64,000 nt of DNA from Clostridiales bacterium (GCA_004556455.1 SFGY01000002.1:116001-180000); one strand, 5' to 3'; positions 50,907 to 60,667 are shown, numbered from the stretch's first letter. The notes: generated by a model not told the origin, from the sequence alone. Program-made: numbers and translations.

Positions 50907-53291
50907 ATGCAGGAAAAAAGTCTGCACACCCTTGAATTTCCAAAAATTCTCACGATCCTGGCGGCCGAAGCGGAGAGTGCCCCCGGCCGTGAGCGCTGTG
51001 AAAAGCTGCGGCCTTCGACAGAGCTACGGGAGGTCGAGCAGCGGCAGGAAGAGACTGACGACATGCTCCGTGAGATTCTCAAAAACGGTGACTTCGCTCT
51101 CTCTTCTTTTGATGATCTTAGGGAATTGATCAGCCTCATGGTCAGCGGTTCGGTGCCGGGACCCGGGGCTTTCCTGCGTGTGGGACGCCAGCTGCGCCTG
51201 GTTGCAAGGCTGATGGGTCGCCTGCCCGCCGACTTTAACGAAGATGAACTGCCGCTCTGTCTCCGGCGCGTTCTCGCCCTTGCCCCCTGTGCAGAGCTGG
51301 AGCAGAGAATTGATGACTGTATTCTCAGCGAAGAAGAGCTGAAAGACCGGGCCAGTGAGGAGCTCTACCGTATTCGCCGCAGCATCCAGCGCTTTCAGGA
51401 TGAGGTTCGCCTGGCGCTGGAAAAGGTCTTGAGATCTTCCGGGCAGGCCCTGCAGGAGCAGGTCATCACCCTGCGCGGCGACCGCTATGTGATTCCGGTA
51501 AAAGCCGAGAGCCGAAACGCGGTTCCAGGGATTGTGCATGACAGCAGCTCTTCCGGGGCAACCGTCTTCATCGAGCCCGTGGCGGTGGTGGAACTCAATA
51601 ATAAAATCCGCGAGGCCAAAGCCGCTGAACGCAAGGAAATCGAGCGCATTCTGGCGGAGCTTACGGACGAAGTGGCCAACCGCTCCGCTCTGATCCTGCG
51701 CAATCAGGAGATCCTCACCCAGCTGGACTTCGCGCAGGCCAAGGCGCGGCTGGCCATCAAAGAGAAAGCTCATCGACCTCAGCTCAACGAGCGTGGCCTG
51801 ATTCGTCTCTTCGGGGCACGTCATCCCCTCATTCCTGCCGACAAAGTCGTGCCCATTGATTTTGAACTGGGCGATCGCTTTAACACCTTGCTGATCACCG
51901 GCCCCAATACTGGCGGCAAAACGGTCAGTCTTAAAACCTGTGGCCTTTTCTGTCTGATGGCTATGGCGGGCTTACAGCTCCCGGCAAGTGAGTTTTCCGA
52001 AATCTCCATTTTCCAGGAGATTTTAGCTGATATCGGCGACGAGCAGAGCATTGAACAAAGTCTCAGTACCTTTTCGTCACATATGGTTCAGCTCATTAAA
52101 ATCTGTGAGCTGGCGGGGCCGGGAAGTCTGGTTCTGACCGATGAGCTGGGCGCAGGGACAGACCCCGTCGAAGGGGCCGCTCTGGCCATCTCCATTCTGG
52201 ATTTTCTGCGCAGCAGGGGCTGTTTTACAGTGGCGACGACCCATTATCCGGAACTTAAGGGCTATGCCTTAAATACGCCCGGGGTCTCCAACGCCTGCTG
52301 TGAGTTTGACACGAAAACACTGCGTCCCACCTACCGGCTTTTGATCGGTGTTCCTGGCGTTTCCAATGCCCTGGCCATTTCGCGCCGCCTCGGCCTGGAC
52401 GAGTCGATTCTGCAGCAGGCCGAAAAGTTGATTTCCAATGAGGGACGGCAATTCGAAGACCTGCTCAAGGCCATCGAGCGCTCGCATCTGGAAGCCAAAA
52501 AGATGGAAGAGGAAGTGGCCCGACTCAAAGAGCAGGCTGTGCAGGCGAGAAACGAGCTGGAAGAGGAAAAGCAGCGCGTCAAAGAAGAAAAAGCGAGGCT
52601 CCTCAATGAAGCCCGCATGGAAGCGCAGCAGCTTCTCAGCGATGCAGAAGAGAGCATTGAAAGTGAGCTCAAGGCGCTGCGCGCTGAGGGCAGTGGCAGT
52701 AAGGACAGGGAGGAGCACAAGCTGCGCATCCGCCGCAAGGCAGAGGCTCTGGCCCGGGAGATGGGCGCAGAAAAATTAAAGGCGGGCATAGACCGTCCAC
52801 TGGAGCCGGAAGATATTGTCGTGGGGCAGCGTTACCAGGCGGTGCTTTCAGGTTTTATCGGCCAGGCGGCCAAGCCCCCGGACAGTCGCGGTCAGGTGCT
52901 TCTCAAAAACGGCGCGATCAGTATTCGCGCGGAGGTCTCCGCTTTAAGGCCGGTATCCGGGGAAGAAGCCGAGGCGATAAAAACAGCTGGCAGGAAGAAA
53001 ACCCGCAAAGTTGTCAGATCGGCGACGGCCGGGGCGCGTTTGCATACCTCTTCGGAAATTTACCTGCTCGGCCAAAAGGTCGAAGAAGCTCTGCGAAGTG
53101 TGGACAGTTATCTTGATGATGCGCAGCTCTCCGGCCTCGAATCGGTGCGCATCGTTCATGGCAAGGGAACAGGGGCCCTGCGCCAGGCCATTCGCCAAAA
53201 GCTGGACGGGGATAAACGTGTCAGTTCCTACAGCGATGCTCCTTTTGGCCAGGGCGACGCCGGGGTGACCGTGGTGAAACTAAAACGCTGA
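50907..53291 (+). CDS. mutS2: MutS2 ATPase with atypical Smr domain
   Basis: MutS2 acts on branched DNA and collided ribosomes in Firmicutes. The 794-residue product has the ATPase motifs ITGPNTGGKTVSLKT, LADIGDEQSIEQSLSTFSSH and LTDELGAGTDPVEGAA, then a coiled coil (about 515-610), a KOW-like strand and a C-terminal Smr domain. The Smr HGKGTGALR loop is intact, but the usual LDLRG opening reads EIYLLGQ, losing the Asp and Arg linked to nuclease action. Start ATG at 50907 with AAAGGAAGG. Confidence 0.94.
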   Translation: MQEKSLHTLEFPKILTILAAEAESAPGRERCEKLRPSTELREVEQRQEETDDMLREILKNGDFALSSFDDLRELISLMVSGSVPGPGAFLRVGRQLRLVARLMGRLPADFNEDELPLCLRRVLALAPCAELEQRIDDCILSEEELKDRASEELYRIRRSIQRFQDEVRLALEKVLRSSGQALQEQVITLRGDRYVIPVKAESRNAVPGIVHDSSSSGATVFIEPVAVVELNNKIREAKAAERKEIERILAELTDEVANRSALILRNQEILTQLDFAQAKARLAIKEKAHRPQLNERGLIRLFGARHPLIPADKVVPIDFELGDRFNTLLITGPNTGGKTVSLKTCGLFCLMAMAGLQLPASEFSEISIFQEILADIGDEQSIEQSLSTFSSHMVQLIKICELAGPGSLVLTDELGAGTDPVEGAALAISILDFLRSRGCFTVATTHYPELKGYALNTPGVSNACCEFDTKTLRPTYRLLIGVPGVSNALAISRRLGLDESILQQAEKLISNEGRQFEDLLKAIERSHLEAKKMEEEVARLKEQAVQARNELEEEKQRVKEEKARLLNEARMEAQQLLSDAEESIESELKALRAEGSGSKDREEHKLRIRRKAEALAREMGAEKLKAGIDRPLEPEDIVVGQRYQAVLSGFIGQAAKPPDSRGQVLLKNGAISIRAEVSALRPVSGEEAEAIKTAGRKKTRKVVRSATAGARLHTSSEIYLLGQKVEEALRSVDSYLDDAQLSGLESVRIVHGKGTGALRQAIRQKLDGDKRVSSYSDAPFGQGDAGVTVVKLKR

Positions 53292-53373
53292 AACCTTGTA
53301 ATTGCCCAGGCTTCACTTATAATTATCAAAAGAGAGATGAGCTGCAGACCAGAGATCAATCAGGAGGTGTTCT

Positions 53374-54654
53374 ATGGCAAAGCAAAACGTTGTCGCCATG
53401 CTTTTAGCCGGCGGACAGGGGTCGCGACTGGGCGTGCTGACAAGGAATATCGCAAAGCCTGCCGTACCTTTTGGCAGTCGCTATCGCATTATCGATTTCC
53501 CCCTGAGCAATTGTACTAACTCCGGCATTGAAACCGTCGGGGTGCTCACGCAGTACCAGCCGCTTGTCCTGAATGCTTACATGGGCAACGGGCACCCCTG
53601 GGATCTTGACCGCAATACCGGCGGACTTTCCATTTTGCCGCCCTACCAGTCCATGTCCAAGCGGGATTGGTATAAGGGCACCGCCAATGCCATTTATCAA
53701 AACATCCACTTTATTGATCGCTACCATCCGAAATATGTGCTGATCCTTTCCGGAGATCATATCTACAAGATGGACTACCGGAAGATGCTGAACCATCATA
53801 TCGAAAAGCAGGCCGACGCGACGATTGCCGTTTTTGAGGTTCCTCTTGAAGAGGCCTCACGCTTTGGCATCATGAACACGGACAAAACGGGTAAAATCCT
53901 TGAGTTTGAGGAGAAACCGGCGTTTCCGAAAAACAATCTCGCCTCCATGGGCGTGTACATCTTCAACTGGGAGGTGCTGCGCAAAAGTCTGATCGAGGAC
54001 GAAAATACCAGGGGTTCGGCCAACGACTTTGGCAAGAACATTATTCCCAGCCTGCTGCAGGAGGGGAAAAGCCTTTACGCCTACACCTTCCAGGGCTACT
54101 GGAAGGATGTCGGTACGATTCTCTCCCTCTGGGAGGCCAATATGGATATTGTGGATACGCCGGAAGCGCTCAACCTGAGCGATCGCAGCTGGCGCATCTA
54201 CTGCCGCAACGCCGCGCGTCCGCCTCACTATATTGCCGATGGGGCCGTGGTCGAACAGAGTGTCTTCACGGATGGTGATGAAATTTACGGAGAAGTCTAT
54301 CATTCGGTGATTGCCACCAGTGTCCTTGTCGAAGAAGGAGCTGTCGTACGTGACTCCATCCTCATGCCGGGAGCGGTTGTGCGAAAAGGCGCCCGACTGG
54401 AGCGAGTGATCGTCGGTATGGATTCTGTGATCGGCGAGAACTGCAAGATGGGGCCGGGGCAGGAGAGCGGTGACAGCAGCTATAAGAGTAAGCTCTGCAG
54501 CAACGGCATCAGCGTTGTTGAAGGTGGTCTCGAGGTCAGAGCTGGCCTGGTTCTCGGCGGCAACAGTGTGCTCAGTCTGCCAGAAGATGGCCACGACACG
54601 CCTGATCTGAAAATTTTGAATGTCCTGAACTGGGAAGGAGGCAGCAGATGTTAA
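53374..54654 (+). CDS. glgC: Glucose-1-phosphate adenylyltransferase catalytic subunit
   Basis: Makes ADP-glucose for glycogen. The 426-residue product has the nucleotide loop LAGGQGSRLGVLTRNIAKPA with GSRYRIIDFPLSNC, LSGDHIYKMDY and the C-terminal beta-helix (GAVVEQSVF...VLVEEGAVVRDSILMPGAVV). It begins the glgC-glgD-glgA operon, has AGGAGG before the ATG at 53374, and overlaps glgD by seven bases. Confidence 0.95.
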   Translation: MAKQNVVAMLLAGGQGSRLGVLTRNIAKPAVPFGSRYRIIDFPLSNCTNSGIETVGVLTQYQPLVLNAYMGNGHPWDLDRNTGGLSILPPYQSMSKRDWYKGTANAIYQNIHFIDRYHPKYVLILSGDHIYKMDYRKMLNHHIEKQADATIAVFEVPLEEASRFGIMNTDKTGKILEFEEKPAFPKNNLASMGVYIFNWEVLRKSLIEDENTRGSANDFGKNIIPSLLQEGKSLYAYTFQGYWKDVGTILSLWEANMDIVDTPEALNLSDRSWRIYCRNAARPPHYIADGAVVEQSVFTDGDEIYGEVYHSVIATSVLVEEGAVVRDSILMPGAVVRKGARLERVIVGMDSVIGENCKMGPGQESGDSSYKSKLCSNGISVVEGGLEVRAGLVLGGNSVLSLPEDGHDTPDLKILNVLNWEGGSRC

Positions 54655-55751
54655 GCAACAGTATGGGTCTTATTCTGGCGGATCATGACCGCGTTCACCT
54701 GGGGGATCTGACCCGGCTCCGCGCTCTCGCCGCCGTGCCCATTTTCGGGCGTTACCGCATCATCGATTTTACGCTCTCGAATATGGTCAATTCCGGCATC
54801 ACCAACGTCGGCGTCGCTGCGATGACCAAATATAAATCGCTGCTCGACCATATTGGCACCGGGGCCTCCTGGGATCTGGACAGGATGAATCAGGGGCTGC
54901 ATATTCTGCCCCCCTACATCAACTCCTCCTATTTTGATCGTGAATCTGGTGACCTCACGGGCCTTTACGAATTTGTCATCCGCGGGAAACAGGAATATGT
55001 CGTGATCTGCGACAGTAACTTTCTCATTAAAACCGATTTTTCCGGGATTGTCTCAAAACATGTTGAATCGAAAGCCGATATGACCATTCTTTACAATCAG
55101 GATGGCGATCGCTATGGCTCTCCGACCTTCTCTCTTGATCTGCAGGAGGGGGTGCTCAGGGATTTTCTGGTAGATAGCCTGGACAGCGGGACGCAGAAAA
55201 GTGCCATTGGCGTTCTGGTGATTTCCCGCGAACTCCTTTTACACATTCTCTCTCAGTCGATGTCCCGCGGACAGGCTGAGTTCAGCATCGAGCAATTGCT
55301 TAAAATGTATGAGCAATACAAGATCTGCGGTTGCGAATACAAGGGAAACTGCCTGCGCATTAACTCGATCTCCACCTATTACAAGAGCAGTATGGCCTTG
55401 CTTGATCCCCAGGTACGCAAGTCCTTCTTCGATCTCGAAGCGCCCATCTATACCAAGGTTAAAAACGAGGCCCCGGCCTACTATGAAAGCGGCAGCTATG
55501 TCAGCAATGCGATTGTTTCCGATGGCTGCACGATCTATGGCAGCGTCAGTGATTCCATTCTCTTCCGCGGCGTGCGCGTAGAGAAACACACCAATCTGCA
55601 AAACTGCATTATCTTCCAGGATGCCATCATCGGGGAAGGCGCGGATCTGCATCATGTGATCCTCGATAAGAACACGGTCGTTCGACCGGGAGTCAAACTA
55701 CAGGGACAGCCCGATTATCCCGTTGTCATAGGGAAAGGAGCGATTGTATGA
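54648..55751 (+). CDS. glgD: Glucose-1-phosphate adenylyltransferase regulatory subunit GlgD
   Basis: Non-catalytic or weakly catalytic partner of GlgC in Firmicutes. It has 367 residues. The N-terminus (MGLILADHDRVHLGDLTRLR) lacks the GG.GTRL nucleotide loop, while GRYRIIDFTLSNMVNSGI and the C-terminal beta-helix remain. Start ATG 54648 lies within the end of glgC and its ATGA-type end overlaps glgA, so the three are translated together. Confidence 0.94.
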   Translation: MLSNSMGLILADHDRVHLGDLTRLRALAAVPIFGRYRIIDFTLSNMVNSGITNVGVAAMTKYKSLLDHIGTGASWDLDRMNQGLHILPPYINSSYFDRESGDLTGLYEFVIRGKQEYVVICDSNFLIKTDFSGIVSKHVESKADMTILYNQDGDRYGSPTFSLDLQEGVLRDFLVDSLDSGTQKSAIGVLVISRELLLHILSQSMSRGQAEFSIEQLLKMYEQYKICGCEYKGNCLRINSISTYYKSSMALLDPQVRKSFFDLEAPIYTKVKNEAPAYYESGSYVSNAIVSDGCTIYGSVSDSILFRGVRVEKHTNLQNCIIFQDAIIGEGADLHHVILDKNTVVRPGVKLQGQPDYPVVIGKGAIV

Positions 55752-57625
55752 GAATCCTTTTTGTCAGTAGTGAAATGGCCCCTCTGGCCAAGTCAGGCGG
55801 CCTGGGTGACGTCGTCAGCGCACTGCCCCAGGCTCTGAGGGCGCTGGGGCATGACTGCCGTGTGGTCATCCCGCTTTATAAGCAAATCAAGGATCAGTAC
55901 ATGGATCAACTGCACTTCCGGCGCTGGTCGATGATTAACATGGGCTGGAGAACCATGTATACGGGCCTTTTTGAGATGGACGTCATGGGTGTGCCGGTCT
56001 ACCTGATCGACAATGAGTACTACTTTGGCCATGATGGGATTTATCTGGACTATGCTTTCGATATTGAGCGTTTCAGCTTTTTCCAGCGGGCGGTTCTGGA
56101 AGCTCTGGGCGAACCCATGGGCTTTGAACCGGATATTCTCCACCTCAACGACTGGCAAACCGGCATGATTCCCGTGACTTTGGAAGCCCACTACAAATCC
56201 CATGATTACCACAAAGATCTCTGCAGTATTCTGACCATTCACAATCTCAAATTCCAGGGGATTCATGGCCGAGAGCGCATTTTAGATCTCTTTGATCTCC
56301 CGGAAAAATACATGAATGAATCGGCGGTTCTTAAGGATGGAGTGCCCAATTTCCTGAAAGCGGGCATTACCTTCAGCAATCGAGTGACCACTGTTTCCCC
56401 CAGCTATGCTGAAGAAATCATGATGGATTACTACGGGGAAGGGCTGAATGGCATCCTCGGCGCACAGCGCTGGAAAGTCTGCGGTATCCTGAACGGGATC
56501 GACAGCCTCAGCTACGACCCCACGACCGACCGTGCGCTCAGTAAAAATTACGGACTGAAAGACTGGCGCGAAGGCAAAGCGGCCAATAAAACAGCTTTGC
56601 AGGCTCAGCTTGGCCTGGAGGTCAATCCTGAACTTCCGCTGCTCTGCATGATCAGCCGCCTTACCGATCAGAAAGGCATCGACCTCCTGCTCTACGTGGC
56701 CGACGAAATTCTGGACATGCCCCTGCAGCTGGTGATCATCGGGACCGGTGAAGCCCGCTACGAAGACGGCCTGCGCCATGTAGAGGAGCGCCATCCGGAT
56801 AAAATGCGCGCGCTCATCGAGTTTGATGAAGCCTTGTCGCGCCAGCTTTATGCAGCCTCGGATCTCCTGCTCATGCCCTCTGTCTTTGAACCCTGCGGGC
56901 TCTCGCAGATGCTGGCCATGCGCTACGGCGCCCTGCCCATCGTACGGGAAACCGGTGGCCTGCGTGATACGGTCAGACCCTATAATAAATTTGACGGGAG
57001 CGGCAACGGCTTCTCTTTCAGCAACATCAACGCGCACGAACTGCTTTATACCTGCCAGCACGCTGCCGCGCTCTATTACAATGAGCGTGCGGCCTGGGAT
57101 AAACTGGTCGAATCGGCTTTGCAGGAAGACTTCTCCTGGCGTGAATCCGCGTTAAAGTACATTGAACTCTACCGCGAGATTCTGCGCGAAAACGGCCATG
57201 CTGAGGCTGCAGAAAGAGTCGAAAACCCTCCTGCTGAAAAAGAGGTAATTTCTCCTGCGGAAAGGGTTGAAAAAGCTCTGGAAGAAAAAGCCGAAAATGC
57301 TCAATCTGAGCCAAAGGAACTTCCATTTGAGCCAAAAGAACTGGAGCTGGAAGCCAGTTCACATTCGTCCGAAATGAAGGCAGATCACAAGACTGCAGCT
57401 AAGAAAACAACGGCGACAGCAAAAAAGGCAGCCAGTCGCAAGAAGACCGGCATCAGCAGTAAGAGTGGTAGCAGCCAGAGTGAAGGCAGCACGGACAGCC
57501 ATACCGGGACTGGTGCAAGCAGTAAAACAGGACGCAAGACCAGCCGCAGCAAAACGAGCAATACGTCCAGCCGCAGCAAGAACAGCGGCAGCAAGACAAA
57601 AAAGCCAGCCAATCCCCGCGAATAA
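55748..57625 (+). CDS. glgA: Glycogen synthase with Lys/Ser/Thr-rich C-terminal tail
   Basis: GT5 enzyme extending alpha-1,4-glucan from ADP-glucose. Residues 1-480 have the family start ILFVSSEMAPLAKSGGLGDV, NDWQTGMIPV, the C-domain SRLTDQKGIDLLLYV and PSVFEPCGLSQMLAMRYG. The product is 625 residues, not ~480. The last ~140 first run acidic (ENPPAEKEVISPAERVEKAL), then become Lys/Ser/Thr-rich (AAKKTTATAKKAASRKKTG), like a histone H1 tail. Such a tail could bind polyanions or be a disordered tether. Overlaps glgD by four bases (ATGA). Confidence 0.93.
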   Translation: MRILFVSSEMAPLAKSGGLGDVVSALPQALRALGHDCRVVIPLYKQIKDQYMDQLHFRRWSMINMGWRTMYTGLFEMDVMGVPVYLIDNEYYFGHDGIYLDYAFDIERFSFFQRAVLEALGEPMGFEPDILHLNDWQTGMIPVTLEAHYKSHDYHKDLCSILTIHNLKFQGIHGRERILDLFDLPEKYMNESAVLKDGVPNFLKAGITFSNRVTTVSPSYAEEIMMDYYGEGLNGILGAQRWKVCGILNGIDSLSYDPTTDRALSKNYGLKDWREGKAANKTALQAQLGLEVNPELPLLCMISRLTDQKGIDLLLYVADEILDMPLQLVIIGTGEARYEDGLRHVEERHPDKMRALIEFDEALSRQLYAASDLLLMPSVFEPCGLSQMLAMRYGALPIVRETGGLRDTVRPYNKFDGSGNGFSFSNINAHELLYTCQHAAALYYNERAAWDKLVESALQEDFSWRESALKYIELYREILRENGHAEAAERVENPPAEKEVISPAERVEKALEEKAENAQSEPKELPFEPKELELEASSHSSEMKADHKTAAKKTTATAKKAASRKKTGISSKSGSSQSEGSTDSHTGTGASSKTGRKTSRSKTSNTSSRSKNSGSKTKKPANPRE

Positions 57626-57665
57626 AGAGTTTTATGCGATCAGCCCAGCAGCATTTTTTCACTAC

Positions 57666-57695
57666 TTGACAAGCACAAAAATCCTTTCGTATAAT
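57666..57695 (+). promoter_or_regulatory. Promoter of tRNA-Leu
   Basis: Perfect TTGACA (57666-57671) and TATAAT (57690-57695) boxes, 18 bases apart, 24 bases before the tRNA. Confidence 0.85.
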
Positions 57696-57719
57696 GGCGA
57701 AGCCGGTTAGACCGGTGAC

Positions 57720-57802
57720 GCGGACATGGCGGAATTGGCAGACGCGCACGTTTGAGGGGCGTGTGGGCGACCTTGTGAGTTCGAATCTCATTGTCCGCAC
57801 CA
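57720..57802 (+). tRNA. tRNA-Leu (anticodon GAG), CCA encoded
   Basis: Acceptor GCGGACA (57720-57726) pairs with TGTCCGC (57792-57798). The D arm has TGGCGGAATTGGCAGACGCG, the anticodon loop TTGAGGG gives GAG, and a variable arm and T loop GTTCGAATC follow. The discriminator is A and CCA is at 57800-57802. It reads CUC and CUU. Confidence 0.96.
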
Positions 57803-57803
57803 G

Positions 57804-57838
57804 AGCTCCGAAGCCTGACGGTTTCGGAGCTTTTTTTT
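57804..57838 (+). terminator. Terminator of tRNA-Leu
   Basis: AGCTCCGAA pairs with TTCGGAGCT, followed by eight T. Confidence 0.9.
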
Positions 57839-57942
57839 GCGACATTGTCTCGGTCTCCAGCTTGCAACTGAGTCTGCAAAGAGGCTGGTTTTGCTCTGCT
57901 TTTGTCTGAGCTGCGACCGACTTGCCCTTATTGCTGGGCGTT

Positions 57943-57992
57943 CCTGGAATGCAGACCATAGCTTCTTTTCAGCAAAGTCTGCACGTCCCAGG
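57943..57992 (+). promoter_or_regulatory. Long hairpin in the leader of the methionine-gamma-lyase-like gene
   Basis: CCTGG (57943-57947) with CCAGG (57988-57992) encloses GCAGAC (57951-57956) paired to GTCTGC (57977-57982), with a 20-base loop and small internal loops. GGGC/GCCC-type pairing may extend it outward. It resembles no riboswitch I know and is not followed by T. Confidence 0.35.
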
Positions 57993-58042
57993 GCAGTTAC
58001 AGGGGGCCATAGACCAAACTATTAGATAAAGGAAAATTCAAC

Positions 58043-59323
58043 GTGAAAGAAAATATTTATCGCCCTCTGGGCATCAGTGACGAGCTTTTTGAAAAATCTG
58101 AAAGAATTCTGACAGAACTGGCCGGACGTTTTCAACAGCTGGATGAACTGCGGGAAAAAAATCAGCTCAGGATTCTCCAGGCCTTTCTCCATGCCGGTGT
58201 CACTCAGGGCTCTCTGGTCGGCACCACGGGCTATGGTTACGATGACCTCGGTCGCGATGCTCTGGAAAGTATTTTTGCAGAGCTTTTTGAAAGTGAAGCG
58301 GCCCTGGTACGGCACCAATTCAGTTCAGGCACACAGGTGTTGACCTGTTGCCTGCGTGGCCTGCTGCGGCCGGGAGATGAATTGCTCATTGCCACAGGCG
58401 AAGTCTACGACAGCTTGCAGGGGACGCTTGGAAGAGCAGATGAACCCGAAGATCTTGGCTCGCTGCGGGACTTTGGAATCTCCATTCGTCAGCTCGATCT
58501 CGATTCAGAAGGAAAGCTCAAAACGGCGGAAGTTCTTCAGGCCCTGAACGCTAAAACGAAGTTGCTGTATTTTCAAAAATCCCGCGGCTACAGCAGCCGC
58601 CGTACCTTGCTGAACGCAGAGATCGGTGAACTGTGCCATCTCGCCAAAGCCAGAAAACCTGAGCTCCTGGTGATGGTCGACAACTGCTATGGCGAACTCA
58701 CCGAGGAGCATGAACCGACCTTTTATGGCGCAGACATTGCCGCAGGTTCCCTGATTAAAAATCTGGGGGCGGGGATTGCCGACAGCGGAGCTTATGTCTG
58801 CGGGACAGAGGCGGCCGTTAAAAAAGTGGCCTGTCAAATGAGTTCGCCCGGTCTGGCCGGAGAAATCGGACCGGGACTGGGGCAGTTGCGCAACCTTTTC
58901 CGGGGCCTTTACTTTGCTCCGCAGGTTACTAACACCGCGCTGAAAAGCGCGCTGCATGCCGCAGCCCTCTTTGCCGCGGAAGGTTATAAGGTGACCCCCG
59001 ACAGCGAGCAGCTGCGAGGCGATATTGTCCAGCTCATTGAGCTGGGAAGCCGGGAGAAACTCTGCGCCTTCTGTGAAGAAATCCAGTCTGCTTCACCCGT
59101 AGATGCCCGCTTCACGCCTGTCCCCGCGCCCATGCCCGGATATGATTGTGATATCATAATGGCGTCTGGCTCCTTTGTTCAGGGTTCTTCGATTGAATTA
59201 TCCTGTGATGGACCGCTGAGGCCACCTTATCGTGCCTATCTGCAGGGCGGACTGAGCTTCGCCCAGTCGCGTCTGGCTCAGCTACGCGCGGCAGAGAGAC
59301 TGAGGTCAATGGAGTCGGCTTAA
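58043..59323 (+). CDS. PLP-dependent methionine gamma-lyase family protein (aluminium-resistance/YnbB type)
   Basis: Fold-type I PLP enzyme, 426 residues. Early segments GTTGYGYDDLGRDALESIFA and RHQFSSGTQVL hold the cofactor phosphate site, MVDNCYGELTEEHEP carries the PLP-contacting Asp, and GSLIKNLGAGI has the Schiff-base Lys. The family is commonly annotated as aluminium resistance or methionine gamma-lyase; the true reaction is unsettled. GTG start at 58043, AAAGGA upstream. It is followed after nine bases by the HlyD-like gene. Confidence 0.87.
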   Translation: MKENIYRPLGISDELFEKSERILTELAGRFQQLDELREKNQLRILQAFLHAGVTQGSLVGTTGYGYDDLGRDALESIFAELFESEAALVRHQFSSGTQVLTCCLRGLLRPGDELLIATGEVYDSLQGTLGRADEPEDLGSLRDFGISIRQLDLDSEGKLKTAEVLQALNAKTKLLYFQKSRGYSSRRTLLNAEIGELCHLAKARKPELLVMVDNCYGELTEEHEPTFYGADIAAGSLIKNLGAGIADSGAYVCGTEAAVKKVACQMSSPGLAGEIGPGLGQLRNLFRGLYFAPQVTNTALKSALHAAALFAAEGYKVTPDSEQLRGDIVQLIELGSREKLCAFCEEIQSASPVDARFTPVPAPMPGYDCDIIMASGSFVQGSSIELSCDGPLRPPYRAYLQGGLSFAQSRLAQLRAAERLRSMESA

Positions 59324-59332
59324 GGAGAGTTT

Positions 59333-60667
59333 ATGAGCGAAAACAGCAGGAAGGACGGGCAAAAAGCCCGGGTCGAAGCCTATAAGCGCAAAAAGAGACG
59401 GGAAAATCGTCACCGCGCATATGCCTTGCTGCTTTTCTCTCTCATTCTTACACTTTTCGTCTTTGTGATGCTCTTTCGCATTATGGGACGCCAGCGACCC
59501 CGGCCCCGCTTTATGTTTCTTACCGAGGAAAAGCTGTCCTCAGAGTTGGAGACGACGGCTCTGCTCATTCGTGACGAAAGCGTTTATAATGCCCCGATAG
59601 ATGGTCTCTTCCGCAGTTTTGTCCCTCAGGGCGGGCGCGTGGCCAAGCAGATGAAACTTGGCCAGATTCTGCCGCCGGGCAAGGAAGACCAGCTTCGCCT
59701 CATTGAAAAGGCCGAAAATGATGTCAATGATCGCCGTTATGAACTTTTAGAGGAAGGTAAGGGCGGCGATGCCACACGAGTTTTCGAAGCCAGCCGTGAG
59801 GCGATTCGGCGCAACTTGCGCATTTACTACGATGACCTCCTTAAAGGCAGTACGGCGCGAGCACCGGAAATTGAAGCAGATATACGCCTGACCCTGGAGC
59901 AGCGTCTGGACGACATTAACAACTACGAATTTCAGGATCCTGAACTCAGCTCCCTGATCGCCTATCGTGAGAATCTGGAAAAAGGTTTGAACGGTGAGGT
60001 GCAAACGATCTTTTCTGAAAATTCAGGCCTTTTTATGAGACGCCTGGATGGTCTGGAAAACGATCTGACTCCCGATATGGCTCTTTCTATTTCCGAAGAG
60101 GAAACCCGCAATTTTCTGAAAAGAGCAGGGGAGGCCAGGGCTGTTGAAGAAACAGTGGAAGCCGGGAAACCTTTTTATAAACTCTGTCGTTCCATCGAAC
60201 AATATTTTGTCATGATTCTGCCACGCGGCAAAGTCTCGAGTGAAGACGAAAATACGCGCCTTCGTCTGAGCTGCCCGGCTAACGGAGTTGACCTTAAGGA
60301 TGCCCGCATCATTCGTGTCGAAGAAGCTCGTGGCGGAACCCTCGTCGTGTGCAGCAGCAGGCAGAACCTGGAGGCTTTTAGCTCCATGCGCAAAGCGCCG
60401 CTCCTGGTACATCTCCATGAGAGCCGGGGGCTGAGAGTTCCCAAAACGGCGTTAATCAATTATCGGGAAGGCAATGTTGAAGCCGAGATCAAGCTGATTT
60501 CCGGCGGTTACGTCCATAAAACAGCGGTAAAAATTATCGAAGACAATGCACGTTATGCACTGATTGAGGGTCTGGAAAACGGAGAATATCCGGTCGAGGT
60601 TTCGACCATGATCCTGCTGAACCCTCAGAGCATGGAGGAAGAGGAACCCATTGTTATATCCAAATGA
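59333..60667 (+). CDS. HlyD-like membrane-anchored protein, division-cluster neighbour
   Basis: A 444-residue protein: a basic N-terminus (ARVEAYKRKKRRENRHR), one membrane helix (about 27-48) and an extracytoplasmic domain with the barrel-sandwich-like opening LIRDESVYNAPIDGLFRSFV and a helical hairpin (about 120-240). Clostridial proteins like this are labelled HlyD-type adaptors and regularly precede yggS and sepF, which suggests an envelope or division role more than export. No ABC partner is nearby. Its end overlaps yggS by 17 bases. Confidence 0.75.
   Translation: MSENSRKDGQKARVEAYKRKKRRENRHRAYALLLFSLILTLFVFVMLFRIMGRQRPRPRFMFLTEEKLSSELETTALLIRDESVYNAPIDGLFRSFVPQGGRVAKQMKLGQILPPGKEDQLRLIEKAENDVNDRRYELLEEGKGGDATRVFEASREAIRRNLRIYYDDLLKGSTARAPEIEADIRLTLEQRLDDINNYEFQDPELSSLIAYRENLEKGLNGEVQTIFSENSGLFMRRLDGLENDLTPDMALSISEEETRNFLKRAGEARAVEETVEAGKPFYKLCRSIEQYFVMILPRGKVSSEDENTRLRLSCPANGVDLKDARIIRVEEARGGTLVVCSSRQNLEAFSSMRKAPLLVHLHESRGLRVPKTALINYREGNVEAEIKLISGGYVHKTAVKIIEDNARYALIEGLENGEYPVEVSTMILLNPQSMEEEEPIVISK

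Noticed and set aside
57453..57959. Long minus-strand ORFs over the glgA tail and tRNA-Leu
   Set aside because: They are shadows of the repetitive Lys/Ser codons and the tRNA.
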